From: Streptomyces sp. WZ-12
GTDB lineage: Bacteria > Actinomycetota > Actinomycetes > Streptomycetales > Streptomycetaceae
Direction of reading: 5' to 3'
Assembly (NCBI RefSeq): GCF_028898845.1
Contig: NZ_CP118575.1
Span: 62,001 to 126,000 of the forward strand
DNA length: 64,000 nucleotides
The position numbers were made by a program, and so were the translations under genes. Under the pieces are notes generated by a model. It did no database searches and was not told the origin of the DNA. It was given only the letters and a program-made list of their open reading frames with translations. Of the stretch, positions 17,147-25,506 are shown piece after piece; the first letter of the stretch is position 1, and every line of letters starts with the position of its first letter.

Positions 17147-18127
17147 CTATGTGGGGGGCGGGAAACATGCGTCGAGAAAATTCAACTCCTCGGGTGTAAC
17201 CTCGGATGAGGCAACGGCATGGATGGCATCCAGTTGAGTTGCAGTTGCTGGAGTGGTGACTACTGATGTCACGCGAAGATCTCGCAGTACCCAACTCAGG
17301 GCGAGTTGATATATGCTTTGTCCGCGAGCCTTAGCTAGTCTAGAAAGAGCGACGCGGGCTCCGCCGTCCGGCCCTACTTCTGAAATTCGAGATAGCGGTG
17401 ATGTTGCGATACACCCGAGACCGTGCTCTGAAAGGATATCGAGAAGGCCGTGTTCTACCCAACGATTTCCTAGAGAATATGTCGCCTGACACAGAACCGG
17501 GGCTGCTCCAATCTCTTTCAGGAGCGTTACCAGGTGATGGGCGGAACTCGGAGCATAGTCAGACAGACCTGCATACAGCGCCTTTCCCTGATTGACGGCA
17601 GTGGCGAGCGCTCCTGCCGTCTCCTCCGGTGGGGTAGCAGCATCATATCGGTGCGCACAAAGGACGTCTACATATTCCAGACCAGTCCTGCACAAGAAAC
17701 CTTCAAGAGACGACAAGATATGCTTTCGAGAGCCAAATCCACTGAGAGGGTCAGCGTGGGTGCATCGCCCTACGTGACACAGGATGAGTATATCGCTTCG
17801 CCAACGGCGAAATTCTGCAAAAATGTGACCGAGTTCAGTTTCCCACTGCTTTCCCTGCGGACTAGAGTCAGTTCCTATGGTGAAGCTCGTGAATTCGAGT
17901 TCAAGGGCATGCTCTAGCCATGACATCCGCTTGTACGTTTGACCATCGCCGAAATCACTTTGCAGGCTCAGTGAGAAGACAGGCACATGTAGGCCACTAA
18001 GTCCGCTGCGCCGCTGGTGCAGTCGCGGCTGATGACCTCTAATAGAAGGGAAACGCGCTGGAGGGATGAAGCAATTCACGGGGACCGACTTCCATTCAAT
18101 GATGGTTGACTCGGATGGTCGGTGCAT
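17147..18127 (-). CDS. aldo/keto-reductase-fold protein with a degenerate catalytic tetrad
   Basis: This 326-residue protein aligns by eye with the YghZ / K-channel-beta branch of the aldo/keto reductases. Shared segments include GSRKHILSSLEGFLCRTGLE, YVDVLCAHRYDAATPPEETA, GALATAVNQGKALYAGLSDY and SYSLGNRWVEHGLLDIL. The usual catalytic D-Y-K-H set is mostly missing. FDLANNYGP is replaced by FTIGTDSSP (T83 and S88 in place of Asp and Tyr), and the STKAG lysine is H118 (LCHVG). Only H159 remains. NADP-binding-side features such as the C-terminal LSWVLRDLRVTSVVTTPATA are kept. It may be a non-catalytic binding or regulatory homologue, or a decaying gene. The first 40 residues look non-conserved, so the true start may be internal. 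Confidence 0.7.
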   Translation of the reverse strand: MHRPSESTIIEWKSVPVNCFIPPARFPSIRGHQPRLHQRRSGLSGLHVPVFSLSLQSDFGDGQTYKRMSWLEHALELEFTSFTIGTDSSPQGKQWETELGHIFAEFRRWRSDILILCHVGRCTHADPLSGFGSRKHILSSLEGFLCRTGLEYVDVLCAHRYDAATPPEETAGALATAVNQGKALYAGLSDYAPSSAHHLVTLLKEIGAAPVLCQATYSLGNRWVEHGLLDILSEHGLGCIATSPLSRISEVGPDGGARVALSRLAKARGQSIYQLALSWVLRDLRVTSVVTTPATATQLDAIHAVASSEVTPEELNFLDACFPPPT

Positions 18128-18237
18128 ACGTCGAAATCCGTGACTGCGTATTTTCTACCGCAGCCTTAACTCCTTTGAGTCGTTATCGCCAACTTAACGG
18201 TGACGCCGTAACAGGCCAGAGAGAAGAGTTCACAAAG

Positions 18238-18322
18238 TGAGCGAGGTGGGATTCGAACCCACATGCCCGTTAGGGCGGCAGATTTTAAGTCTGCTGCGTC
18301 TCCCTGTTTCCGCCACTCGCCC
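18238..18322 (-). tRNA. tRNA-Leu (anticodon UAA)
   Basis: On the minus strand an 85-nt class II tRNA folds fully. The acceptor GGGCGAG pairs with CTCGCTC (one G-U), followed by discriminator A. The D-stem is GCG/CGC. The anticodon stem GCAGA/TCTGC has loop CTTAAAA, with anticodon TAA at plus-strand 18285-18287. A long variable arm (GCCC-TAAC-GGGC) and a T-arm GTGGGTTCGAATCCCAC complete it; CCA is not encoded. It reads UUA (and possibly UUG), the codon decoded in Streptomyces by the single bldA tRNA. Its sequence differs from the chromosomal bldA as I recall it, so it appears to be an extra, acquired gene. Confidence 0.93.
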
Positions 18323-18333
18323 TGGCCGCGAGG

Positions 18334-18633
18334 CTAAGGGGAACCGTGGCGGGCAGAGATGCCTACGGATATCAGTGAAAGCGAAGGAGGGTTTTCGCTG
18401 CACTGATAGATGACGCAAGGTGCGAGCGAAAGATCGTGCGAGATCTGCTCCGAGTGCCCGCCCTCCATAATTTGCATTACTATGGAATGTCTCTCGAAAG
18501 TGGCGCAATCGGTATAGAATGTGGATAATCGTGCACAGACTTGCGAGTTTAGCCTGCGATAGGCCCGCATCTCCTGGCGGATGCCATCAAAGGTCGAGAG
18601 GGCGCAGCTCCTCTGATTGGCTAGCTGTTCCAT
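18334..18633 (-). CDS. small HTH-like protein, translationally coupled to the peptidoglycan-binding gene
   Basis: This 99-residue protein starts at the ATG 18633 with an excellent Shine-Dalgarno sequence (GGAGG, 5-bp spacing). It overlaps the end of the upstream gene by 13 bp in another frame. The N-terminal half is helical (FDGIRQEMRAYRRLNSQVCA). The middle (HSIVMQIMEGGHSEQISHDL, then SLAPCVIYQCSE) looks like a helix-turn-helix of the sigma-region-4 or resolvase type. A TTA leucine codon is at plus-strand 18526-18528. A role in regulating the neighbouring phage-like genes is plausible but unproven. Confidence 0.55.
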   Translation of the reverse strand: MEQLANQRSCALSTFDGIRQEMRAYRRLNSQVCARLSTFYTDCATFERHSIVMQIMEGGHSEQISHDLSLAPCVIYQCSENPPSLSLISVGISARHGSP

Positions 18634-19310
18634 AACTGCCTCCAGGTCAGTTCGGTAGGATAGCCGTCGGCACACTCTCCCCGCCACCCTTGCGCGAGTT
18701 GAAAGGTTGTACAGGCGGCGCGTACGTCTTCGTCCCACCTGCATGCGCGATGCGTCTCATCAAGATCACCCAATCCAGTACCGGGGTAAAAACCGTGGTG
18801 GGCCAGCCGTAGCCGCAGGAGCAACACCCACACGTTTTCGCTTCTTGGTCCGAAAACTTCGCGGCCGGGGAATCCGGGTGGTTGAGCGGATTTGGCGGCA
18901 ATCGCGCCTGTACTGGGGTGAGATGAGATGTATGCCCCGGCTGCGGTGCCATTGATGTCTTGGCCTTCACCATTGACCAGCAACCGCCAGGTCGCCTTAT
19001 CCATGCCTCTGTGGTGATGGCAGTCCCATCCCTGGGATTGCTGGAAGGCCCAGCAGGCTCTCACATCTGCCGCACACCAACCGCGAAGCAATAAGATATC
19101 AAGATAACAGTGGGAAGCTCCACCACGCTCCATGAGCATGGCACGAGCACAGGTGACAAAAGCGTTCTCTGCTCCAATCTGAAAGAAATGATCACCAGGG
19201 AACTCGCCCCAAAAATTAGTATCGCGAAGCGGCGATTGGTAGGCGCATGCCGAGGCACGTGAACATCCAGGCAGAAGGGCAAGAATTCTTGCCATCCATG
19301 ACGAGGCCAT
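18621..19310 (-). CDS. protein with two peptidoglycan-binding-like domains, possibly an endolysin remnant
   Basis: The ATG at 19310 follows AAGGAG with 7-bp spacing, and an in-frame stop lies directly upstream. The 229-residue protein holds two diverged copies of the actinobacterial PG-binding repeat. The first is FPGDHFFQIGAENAFVTCAR to GMDKATWRLLV (about residues 37-112). The second is FPGREVFGPRSENVWVLLLR to YPTELTWRQLW (about 147-227), each with the AFQ/TFQ.AQGW helix. A short hydrophobic N-terminus (ILALLPGC) could be a weak signal. No catalytic hydrolase domain is present, unlike full endolysins. Two TTA codons lie in frame (plus-strand 19092-19094 and 18633-18635). Confidence 0.6.
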   Translation of the reverse strand: MASSWMARILALLPGCSRASACAYQSPLRDTNFWGEFPGDHFFQIGAENAFVTCARAMLMERGGASHCYLDILLLRGWCAADVRACWAFQQSQGWDCHHHRGMDKATWRLLVNGEGQDINGTAAGAYISSHPSTGAIAAKSAQPPGFPGREVFGPRSENVWVLLLRLRLAHHGFYPGTGLGDLDETHRACRWDEDVRAACTTFQLAQGWRGECADGYPTELTWRQLWNS

Positions 19311-19961
19311 CTAACCACTCCTTTGCGCGCACAGGGAGCTAGCTGTAGAAGAAGTTGCTTCACGTAAATGCTGGCGCAGCTCCCTCAAAGTCGAATGCGA
19401 CATTTTGACCAAAGGTCAACTGTGTGGCCCTCCTGAAGTACTGGCCAGGTCGGAGCATAGATTGACATCTGAATCGAGAGAGAATTTCACCCGCCTGTCA
19501 CGCGACCCTGAGGTTACGAGCCATATACCTCTTTAATTCCTCTACTGCGGATATCGCCCCTGATCGGAACTTCAGATTGCTGAAGTGTCGTGAGTCACGA
19601 TCCATTGTCTGTGTCACATATCTTAGGCTCGGCCGCTCACCTGCGGCTGCTTCGCAACAGTCGGTTCCAAGAAGCCGCAGAACTCAGTATCTATCACCGT
19701 ACCCATCGTGCGCCCCGGGTACTGGCATGGCAACTGGATCACTACTCGTTGCTCACGTCGGCGACTCGTCCAAAACGCGCGCCACACGCCGCGATCCCCT
19801 CTCTGTCATCGTTGTGTGAGACGCCCTGGAACGATCGGTTAAGGGCTCGTCAAGAATCAACGCGTTGCTTCGCGGTCTTTCTGCCGTTGCTGTGGTATGC
19901 GCATACCGAGCGAGGTTCGTGACCAACTTGCCCTGAGGTTCGGGGTGTTGTTTCCCCATCT
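19311..19961. other. non-coding or decayed stretch
   Basis: I find no convincing gene here. Open frames are short, lack ribosome-binding sites and have no recognisable motifs. Composition is lower in GC than the flanking IS elements. It presumably contains the promoter of the peptidoglycan-binding gene (leftward from 19311) and unrecognised remnants up to the IS5 end at 19962. Confidence 0.4.
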
Positions 19962-20515
19962 CAATGAGCTTCTTCAGCGGTGCTGCTCCAGAGTGAGGAT
20001 GGCCTTGGTCATTGACGTGAGTCGGTTGGGGCTGCAGCGGGCTCGACGGAAGATGCGCCAGGACTTGAGTCGGGCGAAGGCTCGCTCATCAGGGCTGCGG
20101 AGACGGGAATGTGCTCGGTTGACGTTCTTCTGTTGCACTGTCAACTCGCGGCCGCTGTGCCGTTTGAACGGTGTGTATACGGTTCCGCCGGCTCCTACGT
20201 ATGCCTTGTCCGCCAAGGTCGGGATCTTCAATCGCTGACACACTGTGATGATGTGGTGGGTCCGCGCCGCGGTGATGTCCACTGTTCGGCCGGGCAGTGC
20301 GGGCGAGTACCAGAGCACCTCGCCGGTTGGATCGGTGACGGCTTGGATGTTCACTCCGTGGCGTCTGGCCTTGCCGGAGTAGTCTGCTCGGCTATCTCCG
20401 ACGCGGTTGCATTCGGCGATCGTGCCGTCCACCAGGACGTACTCGGGCTTGGCTTTGCGAAGCGCTCGGGTCAGGGACGGAGCCTTGGTGGCGAGGAGCT
20501 CCGTCACAGTGAGCG
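19962..20515 (-). pseudogene. IS5-family (IS427-like) transposase C-terminal fragment
   Basis: The terminal repeat AATGAGCTTCTTCAGC lies at 19963. The coding part ends at 19974 and gives MTELLATKAPSLTRALRKAK, EYVLVDGTIAECNRVG, LADKAYVGAGGTVYTPFKRH and RSPDERAFARLKSWRIFRR, so all three catalytic positions remain. The N-terminal third is missing where the next IS5-type element begins at about 20515. It is closely related to the element at 16243-17102. Confidence 0.8.
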
Positions 20516-20525
20516 TTTTCCATCC

Positions 20526-21293
20526 TCACTCTGGGCTGGTCAATTGGAGGGTGAGGACGGTCTGGACGAGTTTGGTGATCCGAGTGGTCGAGCACCGCAG
20601 TTTGCGAAGAAGGCGCCAGGTCTTGAGGGTTGCGATGGCCTGCTCGACGAGCGCTCGGATCTTCGCGTGGGACCGGTTCACCGCCTTCTGGCCTGCGGAA
20701 AGGGTCTCCCATCGGCCCCAGTACGGGATGCGGATGGTGCCGCCGGCACCCCGGTAGCCTTTGTCTGCCAAGCACTTGATCCCGACCTCGGCCAAGGCGT
20801 CGACGATGCCGTGTTCACGGGCTGCGCGGACATCGTGGACAGCGCCAGGCAGCGCGGGTGAGGCCCACAGCAGCCGACCGAAGGGGTCAGCGAGGACCTG
20901 CACGTTCATCCCGTGTTTCTTGTGCTTGCCGGAGTAGAACGGGCGGTCCGCGGCAATGCGGTCGATCGGCAGGAGCGTGCCGTCCAGGATCAGATATGCC
21001 TTCACCGACGCGGTGCGCACCGCGTCGGTGAAGGCTGGGGGCGAGGATGGTCAGGAGCTCGACAGTCTCGGTGACGTAGCGCGGTAGGCCGTCGTGGTTC
21101 CGACGCCGAACCCTGCCGCGAGCTGGGCATACGTGTGGCCCACTTTCAGGTGGGCGAGAGTGAGCAGGGCCTGGCGGCCAGCGCTCAGGCGCCGCCAACG
21201 CGAGCCGATTTCGTGGCGATGCCGTCGCAACTGCTGGGTGAGGAAGCGCAGGGCAGAGCTGGACACGTCGACGCCCGACGGGTAAACAAGCAC
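20526..21293 (-). pseudogene. second IS5-type transposase with two compensating frameshifts
   Basis: The N-terminal piece starts at 21293 (MLVYPSGVDVSSSALRFLTQ, LAAGFGVGTTTAYR). The C-terminal piece is at 20526-21020 (VKAYLILDGTLLPIDRIAAD, KCLADKGYRGAGGTIRIPYW, RALVEQAIATLKTWRLLR). Between about 21025 and 21085 the coding sequence (YVTETVELLTILAP) lies in other frames because of a two-base gain and a one-base gain. It belongs to a different IS5 subgroup from its left neighbour, which it truncates. Confidence 0.75.
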
Positions 21294-21452
21294 GTGAAGC
21301 CTCTGGCGGAGCCGGTTCTCTTGGTCGAAAACCCATCTACCAGGGGCCTCACCATGTTGTCAGCCCAACTGCCGGACCGGAACGTCAGGTTGGAAAGGGC
21401 TGTCCCTCCCCTCGTAGCGTGGAGTCCGTGATTGCAGGGGAAGTTGGGGTTC

Positions 21453-21782
21453 ATGGGGTCCAAGCAACGGACGTACACGCCTGAGTTTCGTGAGGGTGCT
21501 GTACGCATTGTGATCGAGACGGGCAGGTCGATCCCGGAGGTCGCCGAGGAGCTCGGCGTCCACTCCGGCACGCTGCACAGCTGGGTGTCGCGGTGGCGGC
21601 GCAACGGGTCGGCGTCGTCCGACCGGCCGGCCGAGCCCGCGCCGGGTGGACGGATGCGCGAGGCCGAGCGCGCCGAGCTGGAGCGGCTGCGGCGGGAGAT
21701 GTCGGAGAAGAACAAGCGGATACGCGAGCTGGAGATGGAGCGTGATGTCCTCAAGCGATGCATGGTCCTCTGGGTGAAGTGA
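21453..21782 (+). CDS. IS3-family OrfA (copy E)
   Basis: The protein has 109 residues from the ATG 21453 (MGSKQRTYTPEFREGAVRIV); an earlier in-frame start at 21432 is less likely. It has a helix-turn-helix (SIPEVAEELGVHSGTLHSWV) and a long charged coiled coil (LERLRREMSEKNKRIRELEM) for multimerisation. It overlaps OrfB by 25 bp, where the -1 frameshift to make OrfAB is expected. Confidence 0.88.
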   Translation: MGSKQRTYTPEFREGAVRIVIETGRSIPEVAEELGVHSGTLHSWVSRWRRNGSASSDRPAEPAPGGRMREAERAELERLRREMSEKNKRIRELEMERDVLKRCMVLWVK

Positions 21783-22690
21783 CCGAGACGGACCCGGCCA
21801 CTCTGGCCGCGTTCATCGGTAACCAGAGGACCGAGCACCGCGTCCCGCACCGTCTGGCCTGCCAGGTTCTGGGGGTGTCGGAGTCCTGGTTCTACAAGTG
21901 GCGCGTCAGACCCACCACCGCGCGTGAGGTCCGGCGCGGACAGTTGGCCGACGCGATCACGGGGATCTTCGAGGGCTCCGGCGGCACCTACGGTTCCCCG
22001 AAGGTCTGGCTCGTCCTGGTCCGCGCGGGCTGGCGGGTCTCGGTGAACACCATCGCCCGTCTGATGGCCCAACTCGGCCTGGCCGGACGGAAGGTCCGCA
22101 GCCGGCGCGGGCTGACCCGGCCCGGCAAACGGCCGGCGGCCCCGGACTTCGTGCGCCGGGACTTCACCGCGGACGCTCCGGACCAGGTGTGGTGCGGTGA
22201 CATGACCGAGATCACCACCGGTGAGGGCAAGCTCTACCTGGCCACCGTCATCGACCTGTTCTCACGTCGACTGCTCGGCTACGCGATGAGTGCCCGCCAT
22301 GACGCCGAACTGGTCGTGGCCTCCTTGAACATGGCCGCGGCCACCCGCGGCGGTGATGTGAAGGGCGTGATCTTTCACAGCGACCGCGGCAGCGAATACG
22401 TCTCCTGGCGCTTTCGCCGGGCCTGTCGCCGCCTGGGCGTGACCCAGTCCATGGGCCGCGTCGGGTCGTGTTTCGACAACGCCGTCAGCGAGGCGTTCAA
22501 CAGCGTGCTCAAGGTCGAGTATGTCCACCGGCACACGTTCGCCACCCGCACCGAGGCTCGGCTGCGGATCGCGACCTGGACCACCGGCTTCTACAACACG
22601 CACCGACTACACAGCGTGTGTGGGTATCAGAGTCCGATCGACTACGAGCACGACCATCGCACCAACTCCACCTTGGAGCTGGTCGCTTAG
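21758..22690 (+). CDS. IS3-family OrfB transposase (copy E)
   Basis: This 310-residue integrase-core transposase has the HTH_21 region (RLACQVLGVSESWFYKWRVR, GGTYGSPKVWLVLVRAGWRV). The DDE triad is visible in QVWCGDMTEITTGEG (D), VIFHSDRGSEYVSWR (D) and NAVSEAFNSVLKVEYVHRHT (E). No defects are seen. It is identical in appearance to the copy F protein on the other strand, which implies recent transposition within this replicon. Confidence 0.9.
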   Translation: MHGPLGEVTETDPATLAAFIGNQRTEHRVPHRLACQVLGVSESWFYKWRVRPTTAREVRRGQLADAITGIFEGSGGTYGSPKVWLVLVRAGWRVSVNTIARLMAQLGLAGRKVRSRRGLTRPGKRPAAPDFVRRDFTADAPDQVWCGDMTEITTGEGKLYLATVIDLFSRRLLGYAMSARHDAELVVASLNMAAATRGGDVKGVIFHSDRGSEYVSWRFRRACRRLGVTQSMGRVGSCFDNAVSEAFNSVLKVEYVHRHTFATRTEARLRIATWTTGFYNTHRLHSVCGYQSPIDYEHDHRTNSTLELVA

Positions 22691-22947
22691 AAGATCTCCA
22701 CAGTTCGAGGGGATTGACAGGTGTGCTGGTCTGGGGATTCGGTTGGTGGGTTGTCAACGGACTTCTGGAGCGGCTCTGATCAACATCTCGGGATGGCCGA
22801 GCGTGATTGGCTCATGGGGGTCGGAAGTGTGAGGAGATCTGGGAGAAGCAGGCAAGGGATGTCTGGGCCGCTCCGACGGGGGGAAGTTCTTCATGGCGCG
22901 TTCGCGTTGTCTGGTGGGCTGTTGGCTGTTCTCGGCCCGGTTGTTTA

Positions 22948-24115
22948 CTGACTTCGGCTCGTCAGGGTGATCTTTGGCGAAGTCGCTGGTGAGGCGGGCG
23001 CGTTGTCTGTATCTCGTGGTGTGTGAGATATGCAGATGGGGGCGGGCTTACCGCTGCGGGACGTCAGCGTCGCGAGGCTGTACGGATGCAGGCGGTCGAG
23101 CTGTTCGAGCAGAAGATCAAGCCGCCGGAGGTCGCACGGCGGCTGCGGGTGAGCGTGAAGTCGGCCTATCAGTGGCAGCAGCTGTGGCGTCAGGGCGGCG
23201 CCGATGCGCTTGGTTCACGAGGGCCCGGTGGCGGCCGGTGCCGGCTGTCGCCACGCTGCCTGGCGAAACTCGCCGTGTATCTCGACCAGGGTCCGGCCGC
23301 GCACGGGTGGGTGGAGGACCAGGTGTGGACCGCGGCGCGAGTGGTCACGCTGATCGGCAGGAAGTTCCACGTCTCCTACAGCGTCTCGGGTGCCACCCGG
23401 TTGATGCACCGGCTCGGCTTCTCCCCGCAGGTTCCCGCGCGGCGGGTGGCCGAGCGCGACGAGCAGGCCGTGAAGGTGTGGAAGGAGGCGACCTGGGCGG
23501 AGGTAAAAGAGCCCGGGCGGCCTGCGGGGGCTACCTCTGCTTCGAGGACGAAGCCGGGTTCACCCGCAAGCCGCCCAGGGGACGCACCTGGGGCCGGCGC
23601 GGTGTGACGCCGGTTGTGACGGTCAGCGGACGACGATCGGGACGCCTGTCGGTGGCCGGGCTGGTCGCCATGCGGCCCGGCTCGCGGACCCGCCTGTGCC
23701 ACCGGCTGATCGCCCACCCGGCGGGCAAGGGTAAGCGCCGCAGCATGAGCGAGCGCGACTTCATCGCGCTGATCGACGGCGCCCATCAGCTCGTCAAGGC
23801 ACCGATCGTCCTGGTGTGGGACCGGCTGAACACGCATGTCTCCCGCAGGATGCGGAAGTTGATCGACGAACGGGAATGGCTGACGGTATTCCTGCTGCCG
23901 GCCTACTCACCCGATCTGAACCCGGTCGAGTGGGTGTGGGCACACGTCAAACGCAGCCTGGCCAACCTCGCCGTCGTGGCCCTGGACCGCCTCGAGGCAC
24001 TCGTCCGCAACCGGCTCAAGCGCCTCCAGTACCGGCCCGACACCCTCGACGGCTTCATCGCCGGAACCGGCCTCACCCTCGATGACCCAACATCACCCTG
24101 ACGAGCCGAGGTCAG
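22948..24115 (+). mobile_element. IS630-family element, copy 1
   Basis: It is 1168 bp with inverted ends (CTGACTTCGGCTCGTCAGGG and inverted CTGACCTCGGCTCGTCAGGG), flanked by TA at 22946-22947 and 24116-24117. The uninterrupted IS6 copy 1 has a single TA at this site, confirming duplication of the TA target. It is the same length as copy 2 at 36812-37979. Confidence 0.95.
23023..24101 (+). CDS. IS630-family transposase made by a -1 frameshift (copy 1)
   Basis: The first frame (23023-23607) encodes the paired-like HTH region (MQAVELFEQKIKPPEVARRL, VSVKSAYQWQQLWRQGG, AHGWVEDQVWTAARVVTLIG). The catalytic part lies in the -1 frame and ends at 24101: CFEDEAGFTRKPPRGRTWGR (first D), PIVLVWDRLNTHVSRRMRKL (D) and SPDLNPVEWVWAHVKRSLAN (E). 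The crossover is at the GTAAAAGAG sequence near 23504-23512, an A4 slippery stretch. Both copies have it, so it is probably programmed rather than a mutation. The product is a Tc1/mariner-like DDE transposase targeting TA. Confidence 0.85.
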
Positions 24116-24673
24116 TAGGTACTTCGAGGTGCGGTGCTCGACCGAGGGCATGACCTGGCGGTGGGTGGCGTCGTAGGAGCGGAGTTTGTCGGTGACGATC
24201 ACGCGGGGCAGGTACGCGTACTCCTTGAGGAGCTTGCGGAAGAACCGCTTCGCCGCCGTGGTGTCCCGCTTGTCCGTGACGAGAATGTCGAGGACGTTGC
24301 CGTCCTGGTCCACCGCGCGCCAGAGGTAGCGCATCCGGCCGTTGACCTTGATGAACACCTCGTCCAGGTGCCACTTGTCGCCCGGGCGAGGCCGGCGGCG
24401 ACGCAGTTGTCTGGCGTAGGCCGGGCCGAACGTGGTGCACCAGGCGCGGATCGACTCGTACGAGACGACGACGCCACGCTCGAAGAGGAGCTCCTCGACC
24501 TCCCGGTACGAGAGCGGAAAACGGTGATACAGCCACACCGCGTGAGCGATCACCTCGGCCGGGAAGCAGTACCCCTTGTACGACGACGCCCCCTCGGACC
24601 CCACGACCGACCCCTCCCACAACGACCCAACATCAAGATCACCTCACGCCACCCACAACAACCCGATAGCGCC

Positions 24674-25131
24674 CGCGCGGCCTCGAACTGACCACCGAGA
24701 CCCAACTCGACCGCCGCAACAGCGAACCGACCGTCCCCCACCTGTCCGGCGTGAGCGAAATCGCAGCCATCTTGGACGTCAGCCGGCAGCGCGCCGCCAA
24801 GATCACCGCCAACAAGGACTTCCCCAACCCCGTCCAGAACCTCGCCAGCGGACCGGTATTCATCACCGACCAGGTCCACGCCTCCAAGACCCGCTGGACA
24901 CGCACCACCGGCCGGAGCCTGACCCCCCTCGACCTCACCCCCGTCGAAAACGCGCTCCTCGACGTCCTCGGCGCCACCAGCCGCCAAACCCCCCTCCCCC
25001 CTACTCGCCTCCAGCAGCACATCGCGCCCGCGATCACCAAGCTCGACCAGCCCCGCCTGCGCCTCCACTACTCCCCTGCCGCCGCCAACAACCTCGCCGA
25101 CGAACTGACCCGCGCCCTACAGGAACTGTGA
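24674..25131 (+). pseudogene. HTH (MerR/excisionase-like) protein fragment
   Basis: The frame is open from the IS6 edge to a stop formed inside the IS3 copy D end. The product begins PRGLELTTETQLDRRNSEPT. It has a clear helix-turn-helix (GVSEIAAILDVSRQRAAKIT) followed by KDFPNPVQNLASGPVFITDQ, the usual pattern of small actinobacterial excisionase/MerR-like proteins. It then has a C-terminal half with no known motif (LHYSPAAANNLADELTRALQ). Both ends are IS-truncated. Confidence 0.55.
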
Positions 25132-25197
25132 GGTTCCCCCGAGATGCGGAGGGAGTTGACGTGGGGTCAGATGGGTTTCATGAGAGGACCTTCGAGC

Positions 25198-25506
25198 ATG
25201 GCTGCCCCGAGAAAATATCCGTTGGAGTTGCGTGAGCGTGCGGTGCGGATGTATTGCACCGCGGATCCGAAGCCGCAGATCAAGCGTCTGGCTGTCGATC
25301 TCGGTGTGCATCCCGAAGCCTTGCGGGGCTGGATCCGTCAGGCCGAGGCTGACCGTGGTGAGCGGGAGGACCCGCTGACCACCGAGGAGAAGGAAGAGCT
25401 TGCGCAGTTGCGGCGGGAGGTGAAGGAACTGCGCCGCGCGAATGAGATCCTGCGGACCGCCAGCGCTTTTTTCGCCGGCCAGCTCGACCCGACCCGGCCC
25501 AGGTGA
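25198..25506 (+). CDS. IS3-family OrfA (copy D)
   Basis: This 102-residue protein (MAAPRKYPLELRERAVRMYC) has the HTH (IKRLAVDLGVHPEALRGWIR) and a coiled coil (LAQLRREVKELRRANEILRT). A T6 run (GCTTTTTTCG at about 25467) within the codons for SAFFAGQ is a likely -1 frameshift site into OrfB. It is intact, although its partner is broken. Confidence 0.85.
   Translation: MAAPRKYPLELRERAVRMYCTADPKPQIKRLAVDLGVHPEALRGWIRQAEADRGEREDPLTTEEKEELAQLRREVKELRRANEILRTASAFFAGQLDPTRPR

Larger units (their letters stand above)
21401..22719 (+). mobile_element. IS3-family element, second subtype, copy E
   Basis: It is 1319 bp long, from TGTCCCTCCCCTCG to the inverted GAGGGGATTGACA. It is identical in length and near-identical in sequence to copy F at 32885-34203, where a GCGG target repeat confirms the ends. 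Copy E itself has no visible target repeat. Confidence 0.9.
22815..24622 (-). pseudogene. IS6-family transposase interrupted by IS630
   Basis: The N-terminal and catalytic part (MWEGSVVGSEGASSYKGYCF to MPSVEHRTSKYL) is encoded at 24118-24622. The remaining NNRAENSQQP and onward, with the catalytic Glu, lies left of the inserted IS630 at 22815-22947. The gene is dead unless IS630 excises precisely. A hybrid frame running from the IS6 N-terminus into IS630 sequence is an artefact of the insertion. Confidence 0.88.
22815..24673 (-). mobile_element. IS6-family element, copy 2, split by IS630
   Basis: The right part (24118-24673) and left part (22815-22947) match IS6 copy 1 (8825-9511). The junction is exact: copy 1 reads GGTTGTTTAGGTAC where copy 2 has GGTTGTT-TA-[IS630]-TA-GGTAC. 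The left 95 or so bases of the element are missing, up to the joint with unrecognised sequence (22720-22814). The interrupted gene keeps the same six-G frameshift near its C-terminal end. Confidence 0.9.
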
